DNA from: CAZTUH01 sp964620485 | GTDB taxonomy: Bacteria > Pseudomonadota > Gammaproteobacteria > Burkholderiales > Burkholderiaceae_B | DNA: 64,000 nucleotides | Assembly: GCA_964620485.1 (NCBI GenBank) | Contig: CAZUGU010000008.1 | Span: 62,001 to 126,000 of the forward strand | Direction: 5' to 3' | Shown: positions 36,459 through 46,118 of the stretch, in pieces | Layout of the letters: the number at the start of each line of letters is the position of its first letter | Position numbering within the stretch: the first letter of the stretch is position 1 | Program-made: the position numbers and the translations under genes | Notes under the pieces: model-generated | Databases searched by the model: none | What the model saw: the letters and a program-made list of their open reading frames with translations, nothing else | What the model was told of the DNA's origin: nothing

Positions 36459-37700
36459 TTATATTAAATCTGCATGTCGAATAACTATTGATCCATTTGT
36501 ACCACCAAATCCAAAAGAATTTGAAAGACCAGCTCTAATTCTCATCTGTCTTGCTTGATTAGCACAATAATCAAGATCACATAAAGGATCTTGATTGAAT
36601 ATATTGATGGTTGGTGGTGAAATTTGATGAAATACTGCAAGTGTTGTAAAAATCGCTTCAATTCCACCAGCAGCACCTAATAAATGACCAGTCATAGATT
36701 TAGTTGAATTAATTACCAATTTATAAGCATGATCCTTAAAAGCTAATTTTAATACTTCAGTTTCATTTTTATCTCCTAAATAGGTAGATGTTCCATGTGC
36801 ATTAATATAATCTATTTGATCTGGATTTAAATTAGCATTATATAGTGCATTTAGTATGCCACGGCAAGGACCATATCTGTTAGGTGCAGTAATATGGTAT
36901 GCATCTGAACTCATACCATATCCAGCAAGTTCAGCATAAATATGTGCACCACGCTTCTTAGCGTGTTCATATTCTTCTAATACCAATACACCTGCTCCTT
37001 CTCCTAAAACAAATCCATCACGATCCTGATCCCAGGGTCGTGATGCAGTTTTAGGATCATCATTGCGTGTTGATAATGCACGCATTGCAGAAAATCCTCC
37101 TATTCCTAACGGAGAAATTGCTGCTTCAGAACCTCCAGCTAACATTACATCCGCATCGCCATATTCAATTAAACGTGCTGCATTACCAATACAATGTAGA
37201 CCAGTTGTGCATGCGGATACTACTGCATAACTTGGACCTTTCATTCCATAAATCATTGAAAGTTGACCAGAAATTAGATTAATCAATGATCCTGGTACAA
37301 AAAATGGAGAAATTCGACGAATACCTTTATTTAATACTTCAATTTTGGTTTCTTCAATACGAGATAATCCACCAATTCCAGATCCAATAATGACTCCAAT
37401 GCGTTCAGCATTGGAGTCATTAATTTTTAATCCACAATCTCGCCATGCTTGTATACCAGCAGCTACGCCATAATGAATAAATGTATCCATTTGACGGGTT
37501 TCTTTGGATGAAATATATTCGGTCGAATTAAATTCTTTTACTTCTCCAGCAATATGAGTAGTTAATTCAGATGAATCGAATCTCGTAATATGATTTATTC
37601 CTGATTTACCACTTAAGATATTATTCCAAGCTATAGAGACGTTATTTCCAATAGGAGAAATAAGACCAAGCCCTGTAATAACAACGATACGTTGTTTCAA
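36459..37700 (-). CDS. fabF: 3-oxoacyl-ACP synthase II
   Basis: Encodes 413 residues of KAS II. The catalytic cysteine is in SACTTGLHCIGNA, the histidines in AHGTSTYLGD and TGHLLGAAGG, and the C-terminal GFGGTNGS motif is intact. It elongates acyl-ACP by two carbons. The start is a TTG at 37700 with GGAG six bases before it and a KAS-typical beginning (KQRIVVITGLG); no ATG fits. A perfect 15-bp hairpin with a 5-base loop lies in the coding sequence (37388-37422). Confidence 0.96.
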   Translation of the reverse strand: MKQRIVVITGLGLISPIGNNVSIAWNNILSGKSGINHITRFDSSELTTHIAGEVKEFNSTEYISSKETRQMDTFIHYGVAAGIQAWRDCGLKINDSNAERIGVIIGSGIGGLSRIEETKIEVLNKGIRRISPFFVPGSLINLISGQLSMIYGMKGPSYAVVSACTTGLHCIGNAARLIEYGDADVMLAGGSEAAISPLGIGGFSAMRALSTRNDDPKTASRPWDQDRDGFVLGEGAGVLVLEEYEHAKKRGAHIYAELAGYGMSSDAYHITAPNRYGPCRGILNALYNANLNPDQIDYINAHGTSTYLGDKNETEVLKLAFKDHAYKLVINSTKSMTGHLLGAAGGIEAIFTTLAVFHQISPPTINIFNQDPLCDLDYCANQARQMRIRAGLSNSFGFGGTNGSIVIRHADLI

Positions 37701-37918
37701 TAAATGCTCCTGATTTCGAATAAGATTAAAAAATAATATTTGTAAGAGTAAGATTCAACAAATAGTGAAATTATAATCCAAAATACATTAAGAATTTAGA
37801 ATCAATTTTATTCTTTTGCAGAAGAAATATAGAAAACTAAAAATAACTCATAGTCTCCTATTCTTTAATTTTAACAAGAAATAAATTTCTAAATAATTAG
37901 ATATCAGATATGAAAAAG

Positions 37919-38161
37919 TTACTTTTTACTATTAAATGCATTTATATAATCAATAGACTGTTGCACTGTAGTAATTTTCTCTGCTTCTTCATCCGGAATT
38001 TCTGTTTCAAATTCATCTTCCAATGCCATGACTAGCTCAACCATATCGAGCGAATCAGCACCAAGGTCCTCAATAAAAGAAGACTCGTTCTTAACTTCGG
38101 TTTCATTAACACCAAGCTGTTCAGCAACGATCTTTCTGACGCGCTGTTCGATGTTTTCCAT
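37919..38161 (-). CDS. acpP: Acyl carrier protein
   Basis: An 80-residue acidic protein with the phosphopantetheine site EDLGADSLDMVEL. It starts MENIEQRVRKIVAEQLG; a GGAG lies about 7 bases before this ATG at 38161. A TTG four codons upstream is less likely. It carries the growing acyl chain between FabD, FabH, FabG and FabF, all encoded next to it. Its GC content looks higher than the neighbours, as usual for a highly conserved, highly expressed gene. Confidence 0.97.
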   Translation of the reverse strand: MENIEQRVRKIVAEQLGVNETEVKNESSFIEDLGADSLDMVELVMALEDEFETEIPDEEAEKITTVQQSIDYINAFNSKK

Positions 38162-38359
38162 GCAGATCTCCAAATAGGGAAAAAACCCTGCGAATTATAG
38201 TCAAAATATATAAAAAATAATCATTTAACCGTGAAAAAACAACACTGTATTAAGATTATCTTACTGAAATAAGTTCAGTAAACATATTTTAATGTTTTAC
38301 GAAAGAATTAGTTCTTAAAAATATAATTTATATTCATTAAATATTAATATTAATTCTCC

Positions 38360-39097
38360 TTACATGTATATACCACCATTAATATGTAATGTTGTGCCGG
38401 TAATATAGCCAGCGTTTGGGCTAGCTAAGAATGCTACTGCTTTAGCAACATCATTTGTATTACCTAAACGACCCAAAGGAATCTTTTCCAGCAAAGATTC
38501 TATTTGTTTTTTACTCATAGAATGATGCGTCATATCTGTTTCAATAAAACCGGGCGCGACACAATTTACCGTAATATTTCGACTACCTAATTCTTTTGCT
38601 AAGGCTCGTGACATTCCAGTAATCCCAGATTTTGCTGCTGCATAATTTACTTGACCAGAATTTCCACTAAAACCAACAACAGAGGTTACGTTAATAATTC
38701 GTCCCCAACGGGCTTTTATCATGTTTTTTAAAACAGAACGAGAAATACGAAATATTGCTGTTAAATTAGTATCAATTACCTTATACCAATCATCATTTGT
38801 CATACGTACAGCAAGTGAATCACGTGTAATTCCAGCATTATTTACTAAAATAGTAGGACTATTATTTTCATTATTCAATCCATGAATCAATTTATTACAA
38901 GCTTGTTCATTTGTTACATCAAGAATAACACCCCATCCATTATATAATTTTAGATCAGAATCAATAGTTTTAACACCTTCTTTAGAAGTGGATGATCCAA
39001 TAACAATTGCACCGCATTTAGCTAATTCTTTTGCAATAGCTTGACCAATACCACGTGAGGCCCCTGTAACTAGAGCTACCTTATTTTCTAATTTCAT
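38360..39097 (-). CDS. fabG: 3-oxoacyl-ACP reductase
   Basis: A 245-residue short-chain dehydrogenase. It has the NADP motif TGASRGIGQAIA, NNAGITRD, the catalytic serine in TSVVGFSGNSG and YAAAKSG with Tyr and Lys, followed by VNCVAPGFIETDMT. It performs the NADPH-dependent reduction in chain elongation. It follows fabD by 12 bases and precedes acpP, so it is part of the fab operon. Confidence 0.96.
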   Translation of the reverse strand: MKLENKVALVTGASRGIGQAIAKELAKCGAIVIGSSTSKEGVKTIDSDLKLYNGWGVILDVTNEQACNKLIHGLNNENNSPTILVNNAGITRDSLAVRMTNDDWYKVIDTNLTAIFRISRSVLKNMIKARWGRIINVTSVVGFSGNSGQVNYAAAKSGITGMSRALAKELGSRNITVNCVAPGFIETDMTHHSMSKKQIESLLEKIPLGRLGNTNDVAKAVAFLASPNAGYITGTTLHINGGIYM

Positions 39098-39109
39098 CTT
39101 AATTTTACC

Positions 39110-40048
39110 TTAACTCTTATTACCTATGATAGTTAATGTTTCTTTTAATGAATCTGGATTATTAATATTCATAATTTTTAAACTATTATCAATACGTTTA
39201 ATTAAACCTGTTAAAATGTTACCAGGTCCACATTCAACAATGTGAGTAATACCTAGTTTCTTCATATATTTAATAGTTTCAATCCAGCGAACAGGATTCC
39301 ATATTTGACGTATTAAACTATCACGAATTGCAATTGGAGACTTTAAAATTGACACATCAACATTGTTGATAATATCAATTTTTGGTTCTTTAATAATAAT
39401 CTTGTCTAAAACTATAGAAAAATCCTCAGAAATCGGTTCCAATATCCTAGAATGGAACGGTGCAGATATCGGTAATAAAAAAGAACGTTTTGCTCCGGCT
39501 AATTTGGCTGCTTTAGAGACTCTATCTACAGCTGTTTTATGCCCTGAAATTATAATCTGTTCAGTTGTATTAAAATTGGCAATTTCAACAATATCTCCCA
39601 AAGAGTTTTCATGACAAATTGATTCTACAACATTATAATTTAGTCCTAAAATGGCTGCCATAGCACCAATACCTACTGGGATAAATTTTTGTATAATATT
39701 GGCACGATTTCTTACTAAATGAATAGAATCTTCAAAAGATAAAGAATCTGATATTGTTAAAGCTGTATATTCTCCTAGACTATGTCCTGCAATAATATCA
39801 GGTATTGGTCCACCAAATTCTTGCCATGCTCTAAATAAAGCTATACCCATAGCTAACATAATTGGCTGAGTATTTTCTGTTAAATTGAGTAATTCTAATG
39901 GTCCATAAGATATTAAAAATTCTAAATTCTGATTAAGTAATGAAGATGCTTTTTTGATAGTGTTCCTAACAATTGGAACTTTGATCCAATCGTCCATCAT
40001 ACCAATTGATTGTGAACCCTGACCAGGAAATACAAATGCAATTTTCAT
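39110..40048 (-). CDS. fabD: Malonyl-CoA:ACP transacylase
   Basis: Encodes 312 residues. VFPGQGSQSIGM is at the N-terminus, the catalytic serine is in AGHSLGEYTAL and the histidine in SAPFHSRIL; VECGPGNILTGL is near the end. It loads malonyl groups onto ACP. It lies 51 bases after fabH. Confidence 0.96.
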   Translation of the reverse strand: MKIAFVFPGQGSQSIGMMDDWIKVPIVRNTIKKASSLLNQNLEFLISYGPLELLNLTENTQPIMLAMGIALFRAWQEFGGPIPDIIAGHSLGEYTALTISDSLSFEDSIHLVRNRANIIQKFIPVGIGAMAAILGLNYNVVESICHENSLGDIVEIANFNTTEQIIISGHKTAVDRVSKAAKLAGAKRSFLLPISAPFHSRILEPISEDFSIVLDKIIIKEPKIDIINNVDVSILKSPIAIRDSLIRQIWNPVRWIETIKYMKKLGITHIVECGPGNILTGLIKRIDNSLKIMNINNPDSLKETLTIIGNKS

Positions 40049-40099
40049 ATTTTATTTTATAAATTTACTTTTTTATTTATTTAGTAAATACGATCTGTA

Positions 40100-41089
40100 T
40101 TACATACGAATCAAAACAGATCCCCATGTAAAACCTCCACCGACACCTTGCATTAATACAAGTTGTCCAGGTTTTATTCGATTGTCTCGACGAGCTAAAT
40201 CTAGTGCCATTGGTATACTAGCAGCTGATGTATTAGCATGTTTATCAAGTGTAATAATGACTTTCTCTATAGGTATTCCTAATCTGTGAGCTAATAAATT
40301 TAGAATACGAATATTTGCTTGATGTGGAATTAACCAATCAATCTGATTGATTTTTATACCTGCTTTAGAACAAACTAGAAGCGCTGAATGCTCTAGTACT
40401 GTGACTGCCTTTTTAAAAACAGATTTTCCATCCATATGTAAAAATGAGTCACCGAAAATAGATCCTTGAGAAATGCAATTAGCTGCATATAATATTTTGA
40501 TTTGTGTTCCATCAGAAGAAAGTTGTGTAGCTATAATTCCAGGTTCATATGTAGCTGTTAATACAACAGCACCAGATCCATCACCAAACAAAATACATGT
40601 ATTTCGATCATTCCAATTTAAAATACGCGAAAAAATCTCAGTTCCAATGATTAATGAATTATAAATATTATTAGACCGAATAAAACTATCAGCAATTGTC
40701 AATGCATAAATGAAACCACTGCAAGCAGCTTGTATATCGAAAGCTATTGAATCTTTTTTTGCACCTATGCCTGCTTGTACTAAGCAAGCAGTACTAGGAA
40801 ATATATAATCGGGAGTTGTAGTTGCTACAATTATTAAATCGATCTTCGAAGCTTCAATACCAGCATCATATAATGCTAGATTAGCTGCATTAATTGCAAG
40901 TTGGCTAGTGGTTATATTTTTTTCTGCTAAGAATCGCTGATAAATTCCTGTACGACTTATAATCCATTCACTAGAAGTTTTAATACCACGAGCAGCTAGT
41001 TTTTCAACTAAATCATCATTAGATACGACGCATTTTGGCAAAGCACTACCAGAACCAATAACTTTGGTATATTTTATATCATTGTTCAT
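40100..41089 (-). CDS. fabH: 3-oxoacyl-ACP synthase III
   Basis: About 329 residues of KAS III. The catalytic cysteine is in DIQAACSGFIYAL, the histidine in LIPHQANIRI and the asparagine in KHANTSAASIP. It starts chain synthesis from acetyl-CoA and malonyl-ACP. I chose the ATG at 41089, giving the family length; the frame is open to a TTG at 41125 that would overlap plsX by 14 bases. Confidence 0.95.
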   Translation of the reverse strand: MNNDIKYTKVIGSGSALPKCVVSNDDLVEKLAARGIKTSSEWIISRTGIYQRFLAEKNITTSQLAINAANLALYDAGIEASKIDLIIVATTTPDYIFPSTACLVQAGIGAKKDSIAFDIQAACSGFIYALTIADSFIRSNNIYNSLIIGTEIFSRILNWNDRNTCILFGDGSGAVVLTATYEPGIIATQLSSDGTQIKILYAANCISQGSIFGDSFLHMDGKSVFKKAVTVLEHSALLVCSKAGIKINQIDWLIPHQANIRILNLLAHRLGIPIEKVIITLDKHANTSAASIPMALDLARRDNRIKPGQLVLMQGVGGGFTWGSVLIRM

Positions 41090-41111
41090 TATTGTATTAT
41101 TATCGTATTTT

Positions 41112-42167
41112 TTAACCGATCGCAAAATTAGCTCTCTTTTTTTCTAACATATATTGATTCATTCTATGAATAGTTTCTCCGGTACTTTCTAATAATTGGC
41201 TAAGTATTGCATTCCTAGCACGTTGTAATGCAAAACCAAATGCGTGACAATCTGCAGAGCCATGACTTTTAATAACTACACCACGTAATCCTAGTAAAGT
41301 TGCTCCATTATATCGACGATTGTCAATTCGAGATTTCAAACGATTCAGAGCAGGCAAAGCAAGTATACCAACTATAGAGGTTAGCCAATTACGTCTAAAT
41401 TCTTCACGTATTAGACTAGATAACATTTTAACTAAACCTTCTGCTGATTTTAAAGTTATATTACCTATAAAACCGTTACATACAATCACATCAACAATAC
41501 CACTAAAGATATCATTTCCTTCGACATTTCCATAAAAATTTAATGGACTAGAACGTAATAAACAACCTGCTTCTTTAAGCATATCATTTCCTTTATCAAT
41601 TTCCTGACCAATATTTAAAAGTCCAATACTGGGATTTTCGCGATTTTCTAAGAATCGTGATAAAGCTGCACCCATAATAGCAAATTGTAACAAATTTTTT
41701 GCAGAACAATCTGCATTAGCGCCCAAATCTAGCATTGTTGTGAATCGACCGATTTCGTTTGGAATGGATGTAGAAATTGCAGGTCGATCTATACCATCAA
41801 GTGTTTTCAATATATAACGTGATATAGCCATTAATGCACCAGTATTGCCAGAAGATACACATGCATTAGCGGATCCATCTTTAACTGCTTGGATTGCCAA
41901 ACGCATTGAGGAGTTTTTTTTCTTGCGTAGTGCTACTTCAATTGAATCTTCCATAGTTACAACTTCAGATGCTGGAATAATATCGATATGATTCAGCGGT
42001 ATATCATTTAAATTAGATAAGATTGTCTCAATAGATACAGAAGAACCTACTAGCAATAGATAAGTATCTGGATACTGTCTTAAAAAATCAACAGAAGCAG
42101 GTACTGTTACAGATGGCCCGTAATCTCCGCCCATACAATCTACAGCTATACGTGTTATGTTCTTCAT
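41112..42167 (-). CDS. plsX: Phosphate acyltransferase PlsX
   Basis: Encodes 351 residues with the PlsX start AVDCMGGDYGPSVTVPA, ACVSSGNTGALMA, TMLDLGANADC and VCNGFIGNITLK. It makes acyl-phosphate for PlsY in phospholipid synthesis. It lies between rpmF and fabH, the conserved order rpmF-plsX-fabH-fabD-fabG-acpP-fabF, probably one transcript. Confidence 0.96.
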   Translation of the reverse strand: MKNITRIAVDCMGGDYGPSVTVPASVDFLRQYPDTYLLLVGSSVSIETILSNLNDIPLNHIDIIPASEVVTMEDSIEVALRKKKNSSMRLAIQAVKDGSANACVSSGNTGALMAISRYILKTLDGIDRPAISTSIPNEIGRFTTMLDLGANADCSAKNLLQFAIMGAALSRFLENRENPSIGLLNIGQEIDKGNDMLKEAGCLLRSSPLNFYGNVEGNDIFSGIVDVIVCNGFIGNITLKSAEGLVKMLSSLIREEFRRNWLTSIVGILALPALNRLKSRIDNRRYNGATLLGLRGVVIKSHGSADCHAFGFALQRARNAILSQLLESTGETIHRMNQYMLEKKRANFAIG

Positions 42168-42206
42168 ATATAACGGGTGAAAAGATAAATATTCGAGTTT
42201 TTAAAA

Positions 42207-42392
42207 TTACTTATTTTTTATTTTCGTTTTTAGAATTTTTCGTCCACGATAAAATCCATTAGGACTAATATGATGACGTAAGTGTATTTCACCTGTGTTA
42301 GGTTCGATAGAAATCGCACGATTTACCAGAAAATTATGTGCACGATGCATACCGCGCTTAGAAGAAGATTTCTTATTTTGTTGAACAGCCAT
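42207..42392 (-). CDS. rpmF: 50S ribosomal protein L32
   Basis: A 61-residue protein starting MAVQQNKKSSSKRGMHRAHN, the L32 signature, with GEIHLRHHISPNGFYRGRK in the middle. It has no zinc cysteines, so it is the zinc-free form. It is the first gene of the fab cluster. The DUF177 (YceD) gene that commonly precedes it is not visible in the gap upstream. Confidence 0.96.
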   Translation of the reverse strand: MAVQQNKKSSSKRGMHRAHNFLVNRAISIEPNTGEIHLRHHISPNGFYRGRKILKTKIKNK

Positions 42393-42881
42393 AATAATTC
42401 CTACAAGAGATGATAACTGTTGTTTATATCATATATTCTAAAATTATAGACTTTAAATATTTTTATCTTAAATGGATTGTTTCATTTTACAATTGAAAGA
42501 TAGCTTTCTAAATTTTAAAACAAGCTTATACACAGAAAAAATTCTGGATATTATCAGAATTAATAATTGAACTGAAGAATACTCAAAAAAAACTCCTTTA
42601 GAAAAGATCAATACCTTTCTATTGAAATAGATCTCATTTGGAATATTAAACTGAAACAAACTATTTTTAAAAATATTCAATTGATATAAAAGACTCTAAT
42701 TTGTATTTAAAAAAATTCCAATCAGCGAAATAATAGCAAAAAACAGTAATTTCGCAAGAAAAATCAACTTTAATAGTATTTAAATAAAATTAAAATCGCT
42801 TATTAGATTTACAATCCAATAATTATTATATTAGATTGTCTATGGTCTATTTAGCAGATAGAATCTTAAAAATAAAGTTTA
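42393..42881. other. Gap between rne and rpmF
   Basis: About 490 AT-rich bases. Relatives usually carry the DUF177 gene and sometimes maf here. I see no frame with such motifs. A promoter for rpmF and the fab operon is expected but not evident. Confidence 0.45.
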
Positions 42882-45644
42882 TTATTTTTTTGTTTCTATC
42901 AAAATCAGAGATTGATTTTTTATTTTCCTATTAGTTTTTCGAGCACGACCTATTTGTGGTGAATTTGTTATAGTGGAATCTGTTTGAAATATTGGTTTTG
43001 TTTCTATTTGTTGCAAAATTTCATTTTTATTATTTTTTTCTTTAAATACTTTTTTTTGATATTGATTGATAGTCAGTGATTTTGACTTTTGAAAATCTGT
43101 TATTTTTTCTTTAATGACTTCCTGATCTAATCTTTTCGTTAAAAAATTATCACTACTAGTGTTAGTATCTTTTGATTCTTTTTCAGTTAGTAAATTTGGT
43201 TGATCTTTTAAAGAAATATCAATTTTTTTGCACAATAATGATGTTTCCTTAATTTTAGTCATTGCCTGATAATCATTTTTTTTATCTTTTTGTTGTTTTT
43301 GTTGTGTTATAAGAACATCGTCTTCATTTGAGCTTTCTTCTAAACTTCTAATATTAGAACGATCATTACGTTTTGAACGACGCTTTTTTTTCTCTGTAAT
43401 TAATTTATCTTCTTCCAAATTATTTGGATTAATAATAGTTTCTGATATTTTTGATACATTGCCTAGCATATCGATTGTATTATCTTTTTTATGATTAGTA
43501 TCAAAAATTGATTCTTTAATTCCAGAATTTTTCAAATCTGGAGTTTCTTCTGTTGTATTACTAGTTTGCAGATTATTATTACGAATACGATTAGAGCTAC
43601 TGTTACGTCGCCCACGATTATTCCGCGATCCAATTCTTTCATCTACTATTGTTATTGAAGATTGATTATCCGAATCAATTTGTTGTGTTTGTATTTCTGA
43701 TTTAATTTTTTGATCATTACGCTTATTAAAGCTTTCCTTACTTAAATCTCTTTGATCAAAAGTAGAATTACGATAGCTTTGCTGCTGATTTTCAGAGCAT
43801 TGATTTTTGCTAATACAATCTGCTTCACGTTGCTCATTATTTTTAGCCTGATTACTTTGAGAACGATTATAATTTGGATAGCGCTTTTTTCTTTGAGAGC
43901 TTTTAGCTATTTGTTTGAATTTTGTTTCATTAGGTAAAAATAAAGAGTATAAATTTTTTAACAAATTTTTTAGATTAGACCATATTAAATAAAAGGCAGT
44001 ATCCGATAATGAAAAAGTTTCTGACGAAATAGTAGGAGCTGGTCGAGAAGGTGTAATACTTTTAATTAATGCTTCTTGACGGTTTTTTGTATCTTGTTCT
44101 CGAGACGATAGGATCGTACTTGTTGTAGGTGTTTCAATAAGATCGAAACTTGTTTTAACATTTTCTAAACGTAAATCATCATGACGAAGACGTTCTAAGT
44201 TATAATGTGGTGTTTCTAAATATTTATTAGGAATAATTACTAGATTCACTTTAAGTCTTGCTTCAATATTTGTAAGATCACTGCGTTTTTCATTTAATAG
44301 ATATGTAGCAATTTCCAATGGAACTTGAACATGCACAGTAGCAGTCCCAGATTTCATAGCTTCTTCTTGTATTAATCGTAAGACTTGTAATGCACTGGAT
44401 TCAGAATCTCGAATAACGCCCATACCGTTACATCTAGGACATGTAATGTGTGAAACTTCTTTAAGTGCTGGACGAAGACGTTGACGTGATAATTCTATTA
44501 ATCCAAATCTTGATATTTTTCCCATTTGAACACGAGCTCGATCAGAATGTAAAGATTCACGAAGACGTTGCTCAATAAAACGCTGATTCTTACTATCATC
44601 CATATCAATAAAATCAATAACTATTAATCCGCCCAAATCGCGTAATCTTAATTGACGTGCAATTTCATCAACTGCTTCTTGATTAGTACGTAATGCAGTT
44701 TCTGCAATATCAGCACCTCGTGTAGAACGAGCTGAATTGACATCAATAGCTACTAATGCTTCAGTATGATCAATAACAACTAGACCACCTGATGGTAATG
44801 GAACTTTTCTTGAATATACAGTTTCTATCTGGTGTTCGATTTGGAATCGGGAAAACAGTGGCACATCATCTTTATAACGCTTTACACGTTGGACAGCATC
44901 TGGAATTACAACACTCATAAAAGCAGTTGCCTGATCAGTAATATCATCAGTATCAATTAAAATTTCTCCAATTTCTGGTGAAAAATAATCTCTAATGGCT
45001 CGAATAACCAAACTAGATTCTGGATAAATTAAAATCGGGGCAGAATTATCCTTAGCAGCATTTTCAACAGCTCTCCATAATTGGAGTAAGTACGATAAAT
45101 CCCATTGTAATTCCTTAACGTTTCGACCTATTCCTGCAGTACGTGCAATAATACTCATTCCTTGTGGAATATTAAGTTGATCAATCGTTTCACGTAATTC
45201 TTGACGTTCATTACCTTCTATTCGCCGAGATACTCCACCACCACGCGGATTATTTGGCATTAATACAAGATAACGGCCAGCTAAAGAGATGAAAGTAGTT
45301 AATGCAGCTCCCTTATTATCCCTTTCTTCTTTTTCAACTTGTACAATTAATTCTTGACCTTCTGTTATAGCATCCTGGATTCGTATATTGCGAATATCTG
45401 TACCTACTTTAAAATAGGTTCGTGATATTTCTTTAAATGGCAAGAATCCATGTCGATATTCTCCATAATTAACAAAACAAGCCTCTAAACTAGGTTCAAT
45501 ACGTGTGATAACTCCTTTATAACTATTTCCCTTACGTTGTTCACGCCCAGAGGTTTCTATATCAAGATCAATAAGCTTTTGTCCATCTACAATAGCAACA
45601 CGCAGTTCTTCTTGATGTGTTGCATTAAATAGCATTCGTTTCAT
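42882..45644 (-). CDS. rne: Ribonuclease E
   Basis: About 920 residues. The start MKRMLFNATHQEELRVAIVDG is typical, with GGAGA about ten bases before the ATG at 45644; the frame is open 12 codons further upstream. An S1 domain, the catalytic DNase-I-like part (IDVNSARSTRGADI, VIDFIDMDD) and the zinc link HITCPRCNGMG lie in the first 420 residues. From about residue 520 the sequence is low-complexity, rich in Asn, Gln, Lys, Ser and Glu, as expected of the unstructured degradosome scaffold. RNase E turns over mRNA and matures rRNA and tRNA. Confidence 0.95.
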   Translation of the reverse strand: MKRMLFNATHQEELRVAIVDGQKLIDLDIETSGREQRKGNSYKGVITRIEPSLEACFVNYGEYRHGFLPFKEISRTYFKVGTDIRNIRIQDAITEGQELIVQVEKEERDNKGAALTTFISLAGRYLVLMPNNPRGGGVSRRIEGNERQELRETIDQLNIPQGMSIIARTAGIGRNVKELQWDLSYLLQLWRAVENAAKDNSAPILIYPESSLVIRAIRDYFSPEIGEILIDTDDITDQATAFMSVVIPDAVQRVKRYKDDVPLFSRFQIEHQIETVYSRKVPLPSGGLVVIDHTEALVAIDVNSARSTRGADIAETALRTNQEAVDEIARQLRLRDLGGLIVIDFIDMDDSKNQRFIEQRLRESLHSDRARVQMGKISRFGLIELSRQRLRPALKEVSHITCPRCNGMGVIRDSESSALQVLRLIQEEAMKSGTATVHVQVPLEIATYLLNEKRSDLTNIEARLKVNLVIIPNKYLETPHYNLERLRHDDLRLENVKTSFDLIETPTTSTILSSREQDTKNRQEALIKSITPSRPAPTISSETFSLSDTAFYLIWSNLKNLLKNLYSLFLPNETKFKQIAKSSQRKKRYPNYNRSQSNQAKNNEQREADCISKNQCSENQQQSYRNSTFDQRDLSKESFNKRNDQKIKSEIQTQQIDSDNQSSITIVDERIGSRNNRGRRNSSSNRIRNNNLQTSNTTEETPDLKNSGIKESIFDTNHKKDNTIDMLGNVSKISETIINPNNLEEDKLITEKKKRRSKRNDRSNIRSLEESSNEDDVLITQQKQQKDKKNDYQAMTKIKETSLLCKKIDISLKDQPNLLTEKESKDTNTSSDNFLTKRLDQEVIKEKITDFQKSKSLTINQYQKKVFKEKNNKNEILQQIETKPIFQTDSTITNSPQIGRARKTNRKIKNQSLILIETKK

Positions 45645-46118
45645 GAAAGGTTTTCTCCATTCATCATAATCATGATGCAAAATAATGTATGATTTTGGTT
45701 TTAATAGATTAAATTTGATAAATTAAATCAAATTTTGAACTATTTTATTTCGTTACGCTTTTGCGTATATTAACTAGATGAGTCAATACTAGGATAATTA
45801 ACTTCAATATATTTAATATAAGAAGAATATGTCAGATTAATTCATAATATTCTGGTAGGTATAAGTTTTTGTAAAACACAATTAAGAAGAATTAGTTACT
45901 AATACAATGCATAATTAAGATTTCTTCATTCATCTTGATATCTCATCGATTTTTTATTCTTATCAATATTTATTTGAAATAGCTCTTCCTATAATCCAGA
46001 AAATTTAAAAGAAAAGATTAACATAATATAAAATAGCAAATGCTAATCATCATACAACTATCATTCAGTTCATTCTAGGCTAATTTCCTAATTATAATTA
46101 CAATGTTACTTTTTTAAA
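45645..46118. other. Gap between divergent rne and rluC
   Basis: About 470 AT-rich bases; both promoters and the long rne leader (which in E. coli carries autoregulation) would lie here. No coding signal and no clear promoter were seen. Confidence 0.45.

Noticed and set aside
42468..42680. A 70-codon minus-strand frame between rne and rpmF
   Set aside because: Composition is that of AT-rich non-coding DNA, no DUF177-like motif, no binding site.
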